Shown: positions 49,599 through 63,736 of the stretch, in pieces
Numbering within the stretch: the stretch's first letter is position 1
Layout of the letters: each line of letters opens with the position of its first letter
Source of the DNA: Protonemura montana
Lineage: Eukaryota; Arthropoda; Insecta; Plecoptera; Nemouridae
Assembly (NCBI GenBank): GCA_947568835.1
Contig: OX387603.1
Span: forward strand, 24,018,651 to 24,082,650
Length of the DNA: 64,000 nt
Direction of reading: 5' to 3'
Made by a program: the position numbers and the translations under genes
The notes under the pieces: model-generated
Told to the model about the DNA's origin: nothing
What the model saw: only the letters and a program-made list of their open reading frames with translations
Database searches by the model: none

Positions 49599-52103
49599 GG
49601 CGTTTATAATTTTATACAAATACGATGTAATATATCTCGTCAGCCGCAAAACGCTTCAATGTGCCACGAGTCCTCTGACAACTGACAGCACCCACGGTAC
49701 AACGAGCACTGACAGACCGCTACAAAACCAGCCACTTGCTGCCTAGCAGATTATCGAACGGACGAATCGCAGCACCGCGACCAAGTCGGTATCTGGCGGC
49801 AAAACAAAACTCGTTTTCAAAGGGCGTTGCTGGGACCTAAGAAAACTTTCTAATGCAAAAGTAAGAAACACACTATTTTTAGCCAATCCAACCTATTAAA
49901 AACCAGGAAGTTATTCAACACGACCTTGATCTTAAGCAGCCACATACCAGCGTCTTATCCGATTACCAGAAATGCTCTCATGATGACCTTTAAAAAATAC
50001 CTAACTGTATCTGCCTGTGTCTTATACCTTTGGCCTCCAAAATATTTAATAATCAAAATGAAATTGCTGCTTCTCTCGGTTACAGAATAATACAGTAGAA
50101 AGTAACATGCTCACGATCTTCACATTTAGCAGCTATAACTTTAATTGAGGAGAAGTATGTAATGCACTTTCCATAATGTAGGAAACTACTTAAAATATTA
50201 TTTTCTAAGCAAAAGCTCTGATTATTGGTGCATGGAGCCAGGAAATGTGTTTTGGTACATAGAAAACGTTATTTTATTTCTAACGTGTGAATGCACATAG
50301 TATTCTGCAGTGTTCAATAAAGTCAGCATAACAGCAAGGAGTATCAATTTTCATCGAACTAAATCAAATCAAGCCACAGTAGGTATTGGTACCAGACCAG
50401 AGATAAGCTTCCAATGACATAGTCACACCTGTCAATTTTATCTGTGAGCAAAAACCAACAGAATCTTTTTTTATCAATAAATTATATGATGGCAAGTAAA
50501 CCTGTATCTTGTCTGTCAATAAAATAACAAAAAACATGATCACATATCTCTATCATATAATTTCAACAAATACTTGTTGGCAACAATTATGAAGAAATGT
50601 GTTACCTACATGAAATGCATTAAAAGTTCACAATTCATTCATCCTATTTGAGATAAAATTTAATTCTACTATTGAAGAATAACATGTGTATTACTAATTG
50701 TTTCCCTGCAGGTATAAACATTCCATCAAGCTGACGAGACCTATATTTCAACAGAGGCAGAATATAACATTCCTGCCACAGGAATTTGAGACACTTTTTC
50801 ATACCTGTGCTCAGACTATATTACTGCCAGAATCGGTGTTCAAGGTAATAAGTTACAGGGAAAAAATAGTTGAACACAATTGGGCTACACAACATCAAGC
50901 AGGCTCACATTCAACAGTCATTGGTTCAGCAGATGCAAGCGTTTGTTTATTTAACAATTGTCTCCTACACATAAAAAAACTAGAAATAAAAATCCAAAAT
51001 ATCACAGTAAATGAACTTCTCTTAGCTTTTAAATGTGGGCACATATCTTCCATATATACTAAATTAGATTCCAGAGGTTTTTTGAGAGTTGTCAATGTTT
51101 AAACAAATTCAAATTCACCTAATAAAAAGCAGCAGGTGTATTTTCTCTTGCCCTATAGTCCAACTTGTTCAAATCCTTTGATGTTATTATTACTTTAAAC
51201 AACATCAACATAGGGAGGGCAATGTGTAAATAGCTGATGGTAGAACAATAGGTATTATTCAAATCATTTCTAAAAGCATGGCTGGGTAGAGTAAATGCCA
51301 AATGAATTGGACATACAAAACGATTAGTGTAATCCTTGCAACAAATACAATTGATACATAGTATCAAACATGCATTGGTGCATGTTTAAAAATCTAAACA
51401 TTGGGATGTTCTTGAAGTTGGTGACAATCATCAAGCTGCCAGATAGGTACCTACCTATATCAATACTTTTAATGCTGAAATTAAGATAACCTGATTACAC
51501 TAGATTACCCAACTGCTAACAATACGATCGTGAGGTAGTTTGTTAGTATGATATCATCTCTGTCCCTTCGTCAGTTCACCTACATTCACAATGTTTTTGT
51601 CAGCAGAATACAAAAACTGCAATACAGCTTTGTCTGCTCAATCACAATTACATATTGGCCAATTCAATAAAGATAACAGTAATTGATAAAACTAACATGG
51701 AAGGCTGGAAACAGAAAAAGCTTATCAGAAATAGTTCCAAACTACAACCTATAATCACAGTGATAACAAGCAAATGATCTTTGATAATCAGAATCTAATT
51801 ACCAAATCTGAACATACTCTCCAGAAATAATATGATAGAAAGAAACAAGGTACAACCTTTGCATTGCAAAAACCACATTCACTGATCAGTAAAATTACTG
51901 ATGTGACATCATCAAATAACTGCGTCGCCAAATCAAGATACTGGACACAATACATGAGCTAATTAACCCCTCTCCCCTCTCCACCAAACTGCTAGTAGGC
52001 CAGCAACGTCTAAGTGGGCCTACTTCATTAGCAGTCTGGAATAATTCTTGGCACTCGTGTCTTAATTATTGGCTGTCATGATGTTTAGCTCGGCAGGCCG
52101 TCC
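49599..52103. other. Intergenic, UAP1 5' region and Dicer-1 3' UTR side
   Basis: 49599-49860 is the UAP1 upstream region, GC-richer near 49690-49830. The remaining 2.2 kb is AT-rich without a recognisable exon; the part near 52103 is likely Dicer-1 3' UTR. Reading frames here, such as 50698-51102 (+), show no similarity. Confidence 0.45.
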
Positions 52104-55100
52104 CTACTTCTTGGTGAGCATTCCCTTCTTCTTGAGGGCTTTCAGGGCACACTTGGCGGCAGTGCACTTGGCGATGCGGTAGTTCCGGCCGATGCCCTTG
52201 AACACGCCTTTGCCAAACACCTCCACTGTCACGCGGACGCGACGCCCGTCCGCCAACTTCTCCGGTTTTCTGTTCGCACAAAAAAACACACAACAATGCT
52301 ATCAACAACGTATTTTGATCCAATGGACCTTTATCTCCTTTAAGACTCGTCCCAAGCTCTGACTAACTGAACTAACTGAGGTGACTAGCTCTAGGTGCAG
52401 TCAAAAATAAAATCGAGATGTTGCCAAAGGTGAACAGAGGACTGTGAAGGGTGACAGTAAAACCAAGCAATGAAACCCGTACCCGAACTTGGCTGTCTCC
52501 GGTTCGAGCTCCAACAGGTCCCGGATTGGAGACTTGGGCACGTTCGTGCTGAATTGTTCTGCAACCAATCAAAGGCAGGTGTGTTAAGAAGGTAGAAAGA
52601 CTTAAAGACTCTTTGAACATAGTCCCATCCACATTAAAGAAAAGTGATTTAAGTCTTGGAGAGATCTCGAACTCATTCCCAAAGAGGAGCTGAGTCACAG
52701 GACAAAAGAAAACTTATAAAGAACAAATCAAGAAAATAGCCCCGTGATGTGACTAGCAATTAAGATAGTGTTGATGTGACAGTAAACGGCAATGTGATTG
52801 TACTTGAATAGATAAGTGAAAGTGTGAAAGTGTGATGAATAAGTGAATAAAAACTTAAATCTGATCCATGTGTGAGCCATAAAGACAGAAAAAAATCTTC
52901 TGGCCTGAGAACAGTAATCTTGATTCGATCCTAAGCTACCATTTGCCCAAAGTCAATTCAACTCAAGACCCCCCTGAGCTAGCTAATGTTTGCTTGGCAT
53001 ACCGATCTCTGGCTTCATCATTCGGTAATAGACGCGCCAGACAGCGTCCAACGACATCGCGCTGTCGAGGAAGATGGCGCCGGCTACTGACTCAAAGACG
53101 TCGCCCAACGCTTTGGGCACCTCGACGTCCTCAGCCTCCTCGCACTCCTCCTCCTCAATCAGGTAGTACTGCAAAATAGGTTAATGAGGGTTAGAGAAAA
53201 GTTAGCGACATATTGATGCAAGGATAACGTTAAAGGTAACTCAACACAAGTCTTCAGAAGGAAGAGGCAGTAGTTTGATTTTTAGTTTATTGATATGAAT
53301 TTTTGGGCAAGATGCATGCAGGTAGAATAAACGTTAAGTCATATGTCAAGGCGACTGAGCTTTTACAATTGAAAACAAAATAGTAACATGAAGTTTAACA
53401 CTGCCTTCAACACACATTCAATGCCCATTTCGGTAGAAAATTGGACACAGATTGATGGATAGATAGACACAATAGATCCTTTACAGAGTTAGCACCGCCT
53501 TGGGAGGTACGCACGAACCTCTTCGCTAATAGTATGCCCATTCTCTTCCTGTATCCGCACAAATCGATCGACGACGTCGTTCAGTCCCGGCGACAGGTGT
53601 CTGAAGTACTTGTGGAAGCCAAAGCGCACGGCCAGCGACGCGAATATTGTGTTGTTGACCAGCGCCGAGCGCAAGTCGGTGAGTGCCCCGGGAGAATGTT
53701 GTCTTGCATCTTCGTAGAGGTGCCTCGTGATCAGGTAGTCTGTTGCGTTGGGAATACAAAGAGGGTGGCTTAGCTAACGGCAAGAGGCTTCGTTGAGGAC
53801 GCTTACATTCTTTCTTATTAGAAACAAGTTAACTTCCCAACGCTAACTTTTTTGCATAGAAACTAGCGTTTGTTACGAAGCTTTGGGCAAAAAGAATCAG
53901 GAACAGAGCCTAAAATCTTGCTCAGAAGTTGCTTAGAATTCAGTCTGATAAATTGTTCTAATGGCAGGGAACTTTGCTGCATTTCACCCATAGTAGATAA
54001 GTAGATAAGAACCCACTGCTGGACATGGAATCCTTATAGTTTCAAAGTTAAAACACCCTGTGGTTAGTAATATGCACTCTGGAATTTTTGTTTTAGCTAA
54101 TTTCAATCAGTGGTAGGTCTCTAAGAAAAAATAAAGTCTTTCTTAACCTTCTTTAACCCTCTAAATTGAGAGAAGAATGTTTTTCAAGCAATATGGTGCA
54201 AGGGTGCACTTGAGTTGATTTGTTTAAAACATATGTTCTTGTCATAAAAAAAAAATGTTTTAGATGATTTAAGTGTAATCTCACCCAGCACTGCGTCTCC
54301 AAGGAACTCCAGCCGCTGGTAGCAGTCGGTCAATCGGTTGGGGGCATACGAGGCATGTGTCAGTGCTTGCAGCAGGTAGCTACGGTCTCGGAAACGATAC
54401 GCAATGCGGCGTTCGAACGCCTCATAGCCATCCAGGAGGCGGCTCAGTTCTCGCTCTGGGTCCTTGATGTGGCGCAGCAACGGGGATTTGGGGGCGGAGA
54501 GGTGGCCGTAGCAGACCAGTCTGAAATGTGGAGTGTTAAAAAGGCATGGATTAAATAGGTGAACAAGAGGCATTTCAAGCGGAAACGTTGTTATTTGACA
54601 AATAGTACAAACAAAACATTTACCATGGCGATTTTTCAATCACATTGAAATTTAGATGTTTCTGTGAGTTAGAAGCCCAACTCGGAGTTACAAATATTTT
54701 ATAACAAATAAGAACAAAGAAATGAAATGTATTGACTGGCTTAAAAACGAACTAAAGAACAAACGAACATAAACAAACTAAACGAACATTAGGGATTCAA
54801 TTGTGTAGATATTTTTATCCAACTTAAAGTGTCATTGGAAATGGAAGCCATGGAAGTCATTGGAAATAACCGGCAGAAAGCAGACAACCTGCCTTTTAGA
54901 AATCTAAAAATTATGATAAAAAATGAAAACAATCAAGCAATTTTCGTCACCCACCTCTCTCCCGTCTCATCTTTGACAAGCACACTGCCGACTGGCCGCT
55001 GCTCCCCGACTGCCACCACCTCCTCCTTGGGCAGCACGCAAATACCGAGCCAGGCCATGAAGACGAGGGCCCCCCGTGGCCCGGTGGCGATGAGATACGC

Positions 55101-58100
55101 TCCAATCAACGCCTCCACGCAGTCAGCAATGCTCTTGTCGGGGATGCTGTGCTGCGTTATCAGGTTATACGGAATGAAGCACGGCAGGCCCTCCACATCC
55201 AGGGTATCAACGCTCAGGCCTCTTACATTCAGGCTCTCAGGAAGCTGGCTGTCGTCAATAACCTGCAAACACATGAACGAGACAATGGTTTTTAGACTCA
55301 TGTCTACTTGATTTATCCTTGGCACTAGTTTTAAGAAAAACTATTTGAAATGGGTTTTGAATGCTAAGTAAAGGGCAACTAAAATTTCCCGACGTTTCGT
55401 AACATGTACTAGTTACTTCTTCAAGGTTTAGAGCAGTCCTGCAATTTTCCAATAACAAAAGAACCACATACAATTATAACAATTACCTAGTTCAAGCATC
55501 CTAAATGCATCTAAATAAAATAATCAGGGTCTTTACTGGCCCTATCAAAAATTAACTCGGTGTTTTTATCCCTTAAGTGATGCTTGATTTTCATCCATGA
55601 CGGTATCACATCTAAATCCCTAAATCTAATCAGAAAATGTAATCTACAACCTAAGGTGGTTCTCTTCTCTTCCCATTTCAAATAGTTTTTCTTATGAACA
55701 AAACGTTGCTAGTTTACTGCTGAGCTTGCTGTTACAGCTTAAGAGAAAAATATTACAATATTGAACAGTGCTCTGGCTTTTATGGGCTAAATACAATGAG
55801 TACAATGACATATTATCAGTTAAAAAATTCATATGTGACCAAATTACATCCACAGGAACCAGATCTTATCTTCAAGCCTTTAACAGCTAAAGCCCAAACA
55901 TAAACGTATGTGTTCAAGGATCAAAATATCTCCAGCAAGCTTTCAGACCCAAGTTCTTAGGGTCACAAGTTCTTTGGTTGAATTTCCTTTCATAACCTAC
56001 CAACAATATTAAAGCCGGCATTACCTGCATCTTCTGACTGCGCTCGCGCACGAGATTGGATATCTGATCGCGCGAGAGGTCGCGCATCGCGGGCAGATCA
56101 GCCTGGTTCCATAGGGAGGCTGGGACTCCTGCCTCGATCAGCGCCTGCTCAAGCTCGCGAGGCACAAAGTAGCAAGGGGGCAGCCAGTTGTCATGCGGTT
56201 CGAACTTGGTGGCGATCATACTCTCGCCGAACACCTTGCGTCGACCCAGACGGTAGAGGTTCAAGTTGCTCACCTGAAACAGGGGCCAGGCGTTAATAGG
56301 ATAAATCATTGGTCGACAAGCGCAGCATATTGCTTCGGTGATAACAGGAAATTCTTGCTTAGCACTTACTTTAAGAATTTATTTATTATTTACTTTATGG
56401 AATTCCAATTACTAGTTTTTCCTCCATTTCATTTTTTAAAGCCTGCAGTGTTCTTGCCAAGAATTTCTAAGCCCAAGAACGTCATATTGTTGGGCCGCTA
56501 CCCTCATTGATTATCATTTACCTGCTTGGAGCGCAGATGGCTGAGCTTCCCCTCGTGGATGTTCTCGTAGGTGCAGTACAGGTAAGTGGTGATGGCATAT
56601 TTGAGAAACGAGTCCCCGATGGTCTCCAGCCGCTCGAGGTTGATGCCGTCGTTGGCGTTGCTCATGGTGAGCGCCTGCAAGATCAGACTTGGACTCGGTC
56701 CAGAGTGCTCAGATAGGTCTGGCTGTCGATCGAAGCTGAACTGGTCAATGATGTCTTCGTCCATCTCGATATCGACCTCCGGGTACGCCTCGATCGGCTC
56801 TAATTCCTGATGTTCCCCTTTGTCTGCCGTTTCAGCCGGTACCTCCACAGGCATTAACTTGTTTTTGTGGAAGACAAGGCCTGGAACAAAGAGGTATTAG
56901 CTCTGGTTCATATCGAGCATAGCAGATGGTCAGAATCAACCGAGAAAGATTAATATTTGTTAAAATAAAGTTAATACACCAGCTAAATAGTAGCTGAAAT
57001 GAAAATTTTTCAAGATATCTCTAAGAAAGCCTTTTTCTTTGCCAACTTTGGAAGCAAAAACTACAATCATGAATTAAGAGATTCAATGGTAAATCCAACA
57101 TATGGAAGCCATGGAGATGCTGAGATTGCCTGACAGAGCTTCTCAAAGCAGCTTTTTTGAGTTACCTTCGGTATTTTAAGATTAGATGCAGAAAAACAAT
57201 CTACCTTCCACTGTGACAAGTTCGTCACTGTCATCCTTGGCCTCGTTTTCCTTCGGAGCCTCATTGAAAACGTTCTTGCGTGGGTTCCGCACGATTACGA
57301 CAGGCTGGTCAGCGCGAATGAGTACGCCATTGGCACAGATTGCAGCACGGTTTGCGGCAGCTGCGGCTTGAAATGCGGCCGACAAGGCGACGTCGGTGCC
57401 GGCCGTATTGTCGAAGTCCCACCGCGATTCGGGCTCTGGCTTAACGTCGCACAGCTGGAGGCGGCGTTCACGTTTTGCTGCTTCTACTGCGTCTTCCACT
57501 GCCTCTGCCTCGTTGTTGCCTGGTTAAGTAGCAAACATAACTTCTGCTCAACCCTCAGACTACTGAGATATGTTCTGTAACCTAACTTTGTAACTGCTTC
57601 AAAACACAAGATGTTGTAGCATTTGATATTAGGTTAAAAAGGACCACAATGCATATCTACTCTATCTCTTAAAATAAATAATAATAAAAAATAAACAGGA
57701 GAAAAACTCACTGGATAAAATGCAACTGGAAACTGACAAGCTGGAAGAATTTACATAACTTTTCAGTCTCCGATTTTCTAGGTTCTCTCGAGTACACGAT
57801 GCGCTGTGAGCTTGCTTACCCTTGAAATGTATGCGCAGCCCGCCCCCATCGCTGCTCTCGGACTTGTCTAGAAAGTCGTCGTCGTCCGAGTCGTCTGTCT
57901 CGAATCCTTCCAAGTCTTGCTCGATGCCACCGTAGCCTCCCACCCAGCTGCTCGGGGATCCGTACCTGGAACATGCAACAGCAGGATTAACACATGACGC
58001 CTTGCATGGTGATCTTATTCGTAGTAGAGTAGAATGCCAGGACCAGGAAAATTAATATATCAAAGCTGTGGCACAATTTGAATGATAATCCCAGGGCATA

Positions 58101-61100
58101 TTTTACTATTCTGTTCCATTATAACAACAGCTAGCCAACATTCAAACATTATTGTATAGTTAATTGCCAATTGGTTACAGCATCAGCACCACTACCACGT
58201 TGTGCATACCGGAAGCGGTTGTTGGTTGGTGCAGACCAATCGATGCCAGCAACTTCGAAGTCGGGGTTCACGGCCATGGAGGCCAGGTCAAGCCCCGCCT
58301 CCGCCGCCATTTCGTTGGACCATGTGCCGATCTCCATCCAGTCGCTGTCAGACTCCTCCCCCTTTATCAGCGCACTGCTACTCTGCTTGTCGGCAAAAAG
58401 AAGGTGATCATATATCACTGGCAATGGTTTTATGTATTTGTTATTTTTTTAGATTTTCCTTTTGTAGTCCCAACTTTTTTAGATCAAACTGACAAAACGT
58501 CGAGCCACTTGGCCCTTTTTCTGAGCCGAAAAATGTAACAAAACAGCAATTTTATGAAGTTCATCAAGAAATGTGAGTAAGTAGGGAGTATGTAACTTTT
58601 ACCAATAACTTATTTACGTCATTTTTGTAAGCGTTTGTCCAGACTTTTTCTTGTGGTTTACACATGAAAATACGCTAGCCTTGAGAAAATTATAAACTCA
58701 CTTTTCACCCTTAATGTTTTATCATGTAATCCAATCTTGAAAGCAAACTCATGTTGGCAAACGAAACAACAACTAAACTTTGAAAGTAATGCTGTGAGTT
58801 AATCTTATATACCTTCTCAGCAGGCAACTCTTCACCTTCCTCTTGGCCATTCAGTTCAACTTTGGGAGCCGAGTCTGCCTTGGTATTTCCCTTGGACTTG
58901 GACAGGACATCGGCCAGGCTCCAGCCAAAGTCCAGCGGCGGCCACTCAAAGTCTGGTGTCAAAGTCACTTGGCCCAGGGCGATGTCTTGAGCCACCTGCA
59001 CAGTGGGAGAGATGCGGTTTTATACAAGCAAATCCTTGGGAAATGCTGGGTAACTGATAAATGCAAGATTAGATAAGTTTAGAGTGCTGGTAAATGAATT
59101 GGGGAGGAAGAAAGAAGAACACAATTTACCGAGGTACAAATGGTTGAATGCAAAAGATGAATCGAGATGCTATGACATTTCTCACAAGAACAAGGTAGAA
59201 GTTAACTATCATAGTATTTCATCTTTTGCTATCAGCCATTTCTATCTCAATAGAAAGTTTCCTACTTTCCTCTCATTTAAAATTTCAAATATAATAATCA
59301 CAAAGACCAATGAGTTCAGTTTTACTATTACACCAGCCGACTTTGCCGCCTCTAAATCACTAGAAACTTCAGCCACATTTATAAGCTATATAATATTTTG
59401 CCGTTGTAAATTCCTCATTTGTCATTCTACCATACCCAATGAAGATACGTGTAACCAGCAAACGAATCCCCAAGCTGACTTACTTGTCTTACGGGCAAAC
59501 TGCCTTTCACCAAAGCATGAATTGACAGACAGTGCAAACCACCAACCACAGGCTTGTACTCACCTGTCGACGAACTTCATCAGCCAATAGCAAGGCATTG
59601 ATGCGGTACAGGATGCACGGCAGGCAAACGGCTTTGCGCCAGAGCGAGGCTGGAAACGGATGGACCGTGCACAGTTCCGGAACTAGGATCTGCTTCTGCT
59701 CGAGGTTCTCACGCTTGGCTCGCTTGGTCTCCTCGCTGCTGGTTGGCAACGCGACGCCTTTGCGGTTCACATATCTGCGCGACGGTGAGGGTTCAAGGTT
59801 TAGTTGTTGCCTTTTGTTTACAAGGAAGAGAAAACATTCTAAAATCTCATTGCTACAACTCTCTTAACAAAGTAAATGAAAACAATCTGAGGGAAAATCA
59901 ACACAGGATTTTCCAAGTATTGCAAAATGGGTGATGGATGAGATTTGAATTCAGATTTCTTTCTCATTTATCATATTCAGAGTTGATGGTTCGTCATTTT
60001 CAGAAACATAAAATAAAATTGCAATCAGGTATATGTCACAAATATTTTATTTTACATCTTAGCTGTGACAGAGACAGTTGCTTTAAAAACCTCATGTCTA
60101 TACTATCTAACCTTAGCACTAATTAAAAAAAAAAAATTGAAAGCTGGGTTTTTGAATGCCAAGTAATTTGCTTGTTTAAACTTTAACTTAATTTCAAGCC
60201 TTGTCCTGCAGCACTCTTTCAAGTGAACTAAAAGCTAGAACTCCAGCTGGGGCGGTCTGGTATATCAAATTATGAGTATCAATCGTAGATGACCATCCTA
60301 ATACATAACTCTGAAAAGAGTAGTTGTTCTTTAATACTTGATTTGGAATGCAGTGTTTTAGAAATTGAAAAAGTAGGAGCACACAGACTCAGTGCAAGTA
60401 CCTGGGCGTGAGAAAGTTTAGTCGAGCGGAGGTGTGGTCCACATCCAACAGTGGCTGGGTCGTGTTCTGGATGTGTATGCCGTACTTGGTTGCGTAGTAC
60501 TCGTCGAATGTGTCGTACTCCTGACCCGGGAACTTGGACTTGGGACTCAGCTGGCTGCAGATCTCAGCCACGTAGAAGTACTGAGGCTGGTCCTGTAAGA
60601 TGGTGGGGTACGCTGCTTAACACAAAGATAACACACTCTCTGCCTGTCTTAGTTGTGTGTTGATTCTTGGGGAAGAAATTGACGAAGGAGGTACAAACAA
60701 ATGCCTGATCAAGCTGGTTTTTAGACTCATGTCTACTTGTTTTAGCCTTAGCACTAGTTTTAACAGTTTTAACTAGTTTAAACTGGTTTCAAATAGTTTT
60801 TGCCTGATCAAGCTGTTCAGGCCACACCAGCCTCTTCAACATCTCGAAGTATCCAGCAACAAACTACAAGAAAAACTAGAAAAATTCTAATCAACGTGCC
60901 ATTAAAGTTAAAACAAAAATGGTACTAAGGTGTTAACAGTAACTATTTCATGGCCATCTTCTTAAAACTCACACCTAGCTAAACACGCCATTAAGAAAGC
61001 AAGTTAATTAACCTGGTTCCGATACCACGGCATGATGACGGCGTCGTTGTACATGGGTGGGTCGAACGCGAATGCCACGCGATCAGCTTCAGGGATCATG

Positions 61101-62872
61101 TGCGGCCGAAAATCACGCTCGGCATAGATGCGATCCAGGAAGTCCCAATCGACCTTCACTCCAGACTCATCTGTCCGCGTCGGCACGACAAAGTACGAGT
61201 TCTCGGACGCTTGCGGGTCGAACATCATCAGATACTTTTGCAGTCGTAGCACCGATGTGAAAGTGTAGTTGAGAAACGTCACAATCTTCTCCACCTGCGA
61301 GACCGAGAATTGTTGCTAGGCGTTGCTTTGCGATGTACATTTCATTTTTGTAGTACGCAAGCGCATGTCATATTATTCCCTTTTCATTTCATTATCATTT
61401 ATTATTATTTTATTTTAATAATTTGTTTCCTTAAAATCTAGCAACTGAATACCGGCACAGCAAACTGTAATCCTTGCCCTCCAGTGGTGACGCCACTGAA
61501 ATGTGCTCGTCTGTGTTAACTGTATACAGGACAGTTAACAACTTACATTTTCTCCAAATAAAAATTAAAACTAAATCTGGAGCTCTCTATTATATGATTT
61601 TTCAATTGAGTTATTTTTTCCATTTAACAAGTTGGATTTCCCATTTCAAATAATGGCAGACAAGAAAACCCAAGTTAAGGTACTTTAAACATGAACATAA
61701 AACGACGTAATGCCCAAACAAGTTGAACCTCACTGAGCATTTCAAACCCAGCTTTACCTTGTCATTCGTGAGCTGCACTTCACTGTCTGCCAGCTCCAGC
61801 ATCACACTGACTTCTCCGCTCCGCGTGAAAATCGGGAACGGGCACACTTTAGGAATGGCTCCGCGGGTGAGAATGCCGAATCCCTGTGGCGATTCCTCGG
61901 GCGGGTAGATGCGCCGCCCCCGAGTGTTCTGTTCCTCGGGCAACGGACACGTCAGCACCATGCTGATGAAGTACAGGTGCGCAGGTTGGTGAGCCAGTGG
62001 ACGGCACTCAGTCAGTGACGAAGCTATGCGTTTGTAGTAGTACTGCCGCCGCTTCGTGGTGCCAGGTCGAGGCTCATTGATGTCCCTGTTAAATCAACAA
62101 ATCGTTTTAATACAAGACGAAGATTGTCATGGATTTCATCGATCTACTGTGACGTTTCTACGAATAGGAAAGTAAAATTTAGAGTTTCTCACAGAAACTT
62201 TAGTGCTTATCACCAAGCAAAGTTATGCCTCCCAAAAGCAATATCTTGGTCAATAATTTATCTTCCATCCTCAAATAAAAATATAAGCCATGATAACAAA
62301 TCATCACACTTGTCAAAGATCTTCTAGCCCCCCCCCCCCCCCCCCCCCCCTGGCAATAACAAGGATTTAAGCCACCAAGAATTAGCTCCTGTGCTGAAAT
62401 CCTTCAACAGAGAGTACAGACGATATATTATAGAAGTTATCTTTCAAGAGGATAACATTCAGCACGTTCTTGTTCCTGTTCGCGAGAGCTAATCGAGTAG
62501 CTACTAGCTCCAAGCTATAGACGTTTTATCTCAGTACCCAAGTCACCGCTTTTATACCTGGACACAGCAAGGTCGACCTCGTCCAGTCCCAGCAACGTAT
62601 CGTCGGCGTCGTGAAGTCGGAAGCTCTCTTTGCCGACGGGCAACAAGTTGTCGTCAAGCTCATGTGTCGCGTGCAGAGCACGGCAAACTTGAAGTGCGGC
62701 GGCCCTGCGTGCCAGCACGCGGCTAGGCATGGCAGGGCCGACAATCTCACGTTTCAGCGGCGAGTTGATCGGCAGTCGCACCGCACAAGTGAACGCGCCC
62801 GGTGACGGCATGACCATGGACCACCATGGCGTGAGCCTCGTGAAAGTGTCGCTGGGAAGCTTGGCGCAGTAT
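52104..62872 (-). CDS. Dcr-1: Endoribonuclease Dicer-1 (N-terminal helicase part outside window)
   Basis: Cuts pre-microRNA hairpins. Seventeen exons in transcript order: 62872-62558, 62085-61758, 61294-61013, 60592-60402, 59774-59564, 58995-58813, 58382-58210, 57965-57820, 57519-57205, 56880-56522, 56273-56025, 55262-54955, 54520-54285, 53739-53519, 53168-53003, 52558-52483, 52269-52104 (TAG). All phases agree; 1307 residues. The order is the dimerisation domain ([36 protein letters not shown]), then the platform and PAZ region ([47 protein letters not shown]), and an acidic, Ala-rich linker. RNase IIIa follows ([32 protein letters not shown]), then RNase IIIb ([29 protein letters not shown]), and a C-terminal dsRBD. 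The catalytic Glu/Asp residues of both RNase III domains are present. Wording in RIIIb matches Dicer-1, not Dicer-2. The donor at 53518 (GTTCGT) is weak. Confidence 0.95.
55286..55343 (+). repeat. Interspersed repeat R1, copy 2
   Basis: Nearly identical to 37438-37497, in a Dicer-1 intron. Further along the same intron (about 55388-55430), CCCGACGTTTCGTAACATG with TTACTTCTTCAAGG resembles a motif common at retroelement ends, suggesting R1 may be part of a longer element. Confidence 0.7.
60088..60125 (+). repeat. Interspersed repeat R1, shortened copy 4
   Basis: ACCTCATGTCTATACTATCT and CCTTAGCACTAATTAAAA match R1 with changes. GGTTTTTGAATGCCAAGTAA follows at about 60146, matching GGGTTTTGAATGCTAAGTAA after copy 2. 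Confidence 0.5.
60716..60775 (+). repeat. Interspersed repeat R1, copy 3
   Basis: GGTTTTTAGACTCATGTCTA then CCTTAGCACTAGTTTTAACA, in a Dicer-1 intron, same orientation as the other copies. Confidence 0.7.
62328..62350. repeat. Run of 23 C (23 G on the Dicer-1 sense strand)
   Basis: Uninterrupted homopolymer in the Dicer-1 intron 62086-62557. The transcript would carry poly-G. Confidence 0.85.
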
Positions 62873-63334
62873 CTGTGTGGGAAATGTTGGAAGGCTGGGA
62901 TCAATCATAGAAGAAATCTCATGAACAAAACTAATACCCATTTTTTTTAGGTTAAACATAAAGTATGGATACTTTCGCAGAAGTTTTGTCCGACTCTGAA
63001 CTAAAGCATCTTACATTTATTTTTTGTTACGTCTCTAGCAAAGCATTTTAGGAACAGCTAATTGATATATTTAAAGAAACATACACAAACAAGAACACAA
63101 AACAGATAATGCCCAAACAAGTCTAGATGCTTCTAGATGCTGAAAAGTTGTTATCACAAGCCCAGCAAGGATTTAGAGCAATGCACTCTTGCAAAACCCA
63201 ATAAGTTGCACTGACTCAAGAGCTGACAGACGTGATTGATAAAGAGTTTCGACCCGGTGCCTGAAAATCGTAATGCGAGACCTAAGGGGCACACATTGGC
63301 AGGTAAAGGTACAGGCCTAGAAAACAATAGTTAG
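62873..63334. other. Dicer-1 intron, no exon seen
   Basis: The exon at 62872 begins with one base completing a split codon, so a further upstream exon is required. None was recognised between here and 64000; this part shows only intronic sequence. Confidence 0.5.
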
Positions 63335-63736
63335 TTGCCCGTACTGGAATATGGAGGCATGGTGTGGGACCCGTACCGACTAGGCTAAGTGGAAGCAGTG
63401 GAAAGTGTCCAGAGGCAGGCAGCGAGTAGGGTGACAGGAAGGGTGAAAAGGTGGCGCTGGGACCCAACTAGCAAATCCCACGTCCATGGTAGTGTGAGTG
63501 ATATGCTCCACTAACTAAGATAGGAAAGTCTTAGCCAAAGAAGAGGGAAATCAAGGCTGTGTGGGCTGCATAGAGCCCTGAGTGATAATGAAGACTGGAA
63601 TGAAATAAGGGTGGGCATTGAGGAAACCCTTAATGGAAGGCATGGTCAAAGACTGAAGGAGAAGGGGGCAAAAATGGAGGTTGGCAGAAACTTTTTCCTG
63701 GCCCATACCATAAGGGAATGGAATCTACTGTTTTAG
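63335..63736 (+). mobile_element. LINE reverse-transcriptase C-terminal remnant
   Basis: One frame with in-frame stops at three places reads LPVLEYGGMVWDPYRLG, VEAVESVQRQAASRVTGR, SVSDMLH, ESLSQRR and FFLAHTIREWNLL. This is the typical end of a non-LTR retrotransposon polymerase (LEYxxxVWDP, VQRxAAR, RTIREWNxL). It is antisense to Dicer-1 in its intron and inactive because of the stops. Confidence 0.75.

Noticed and set aside
54829..55311. 160-codon open frame (+)
   Set aside because: It is antisense to Dicer-1 exon 54955-55262.
59084..59590. 168-codon open frame (+) inside Dicer-1
   Set aside because: It is antisense to a Dicer-1 intron and exon and has no recognisable domain.
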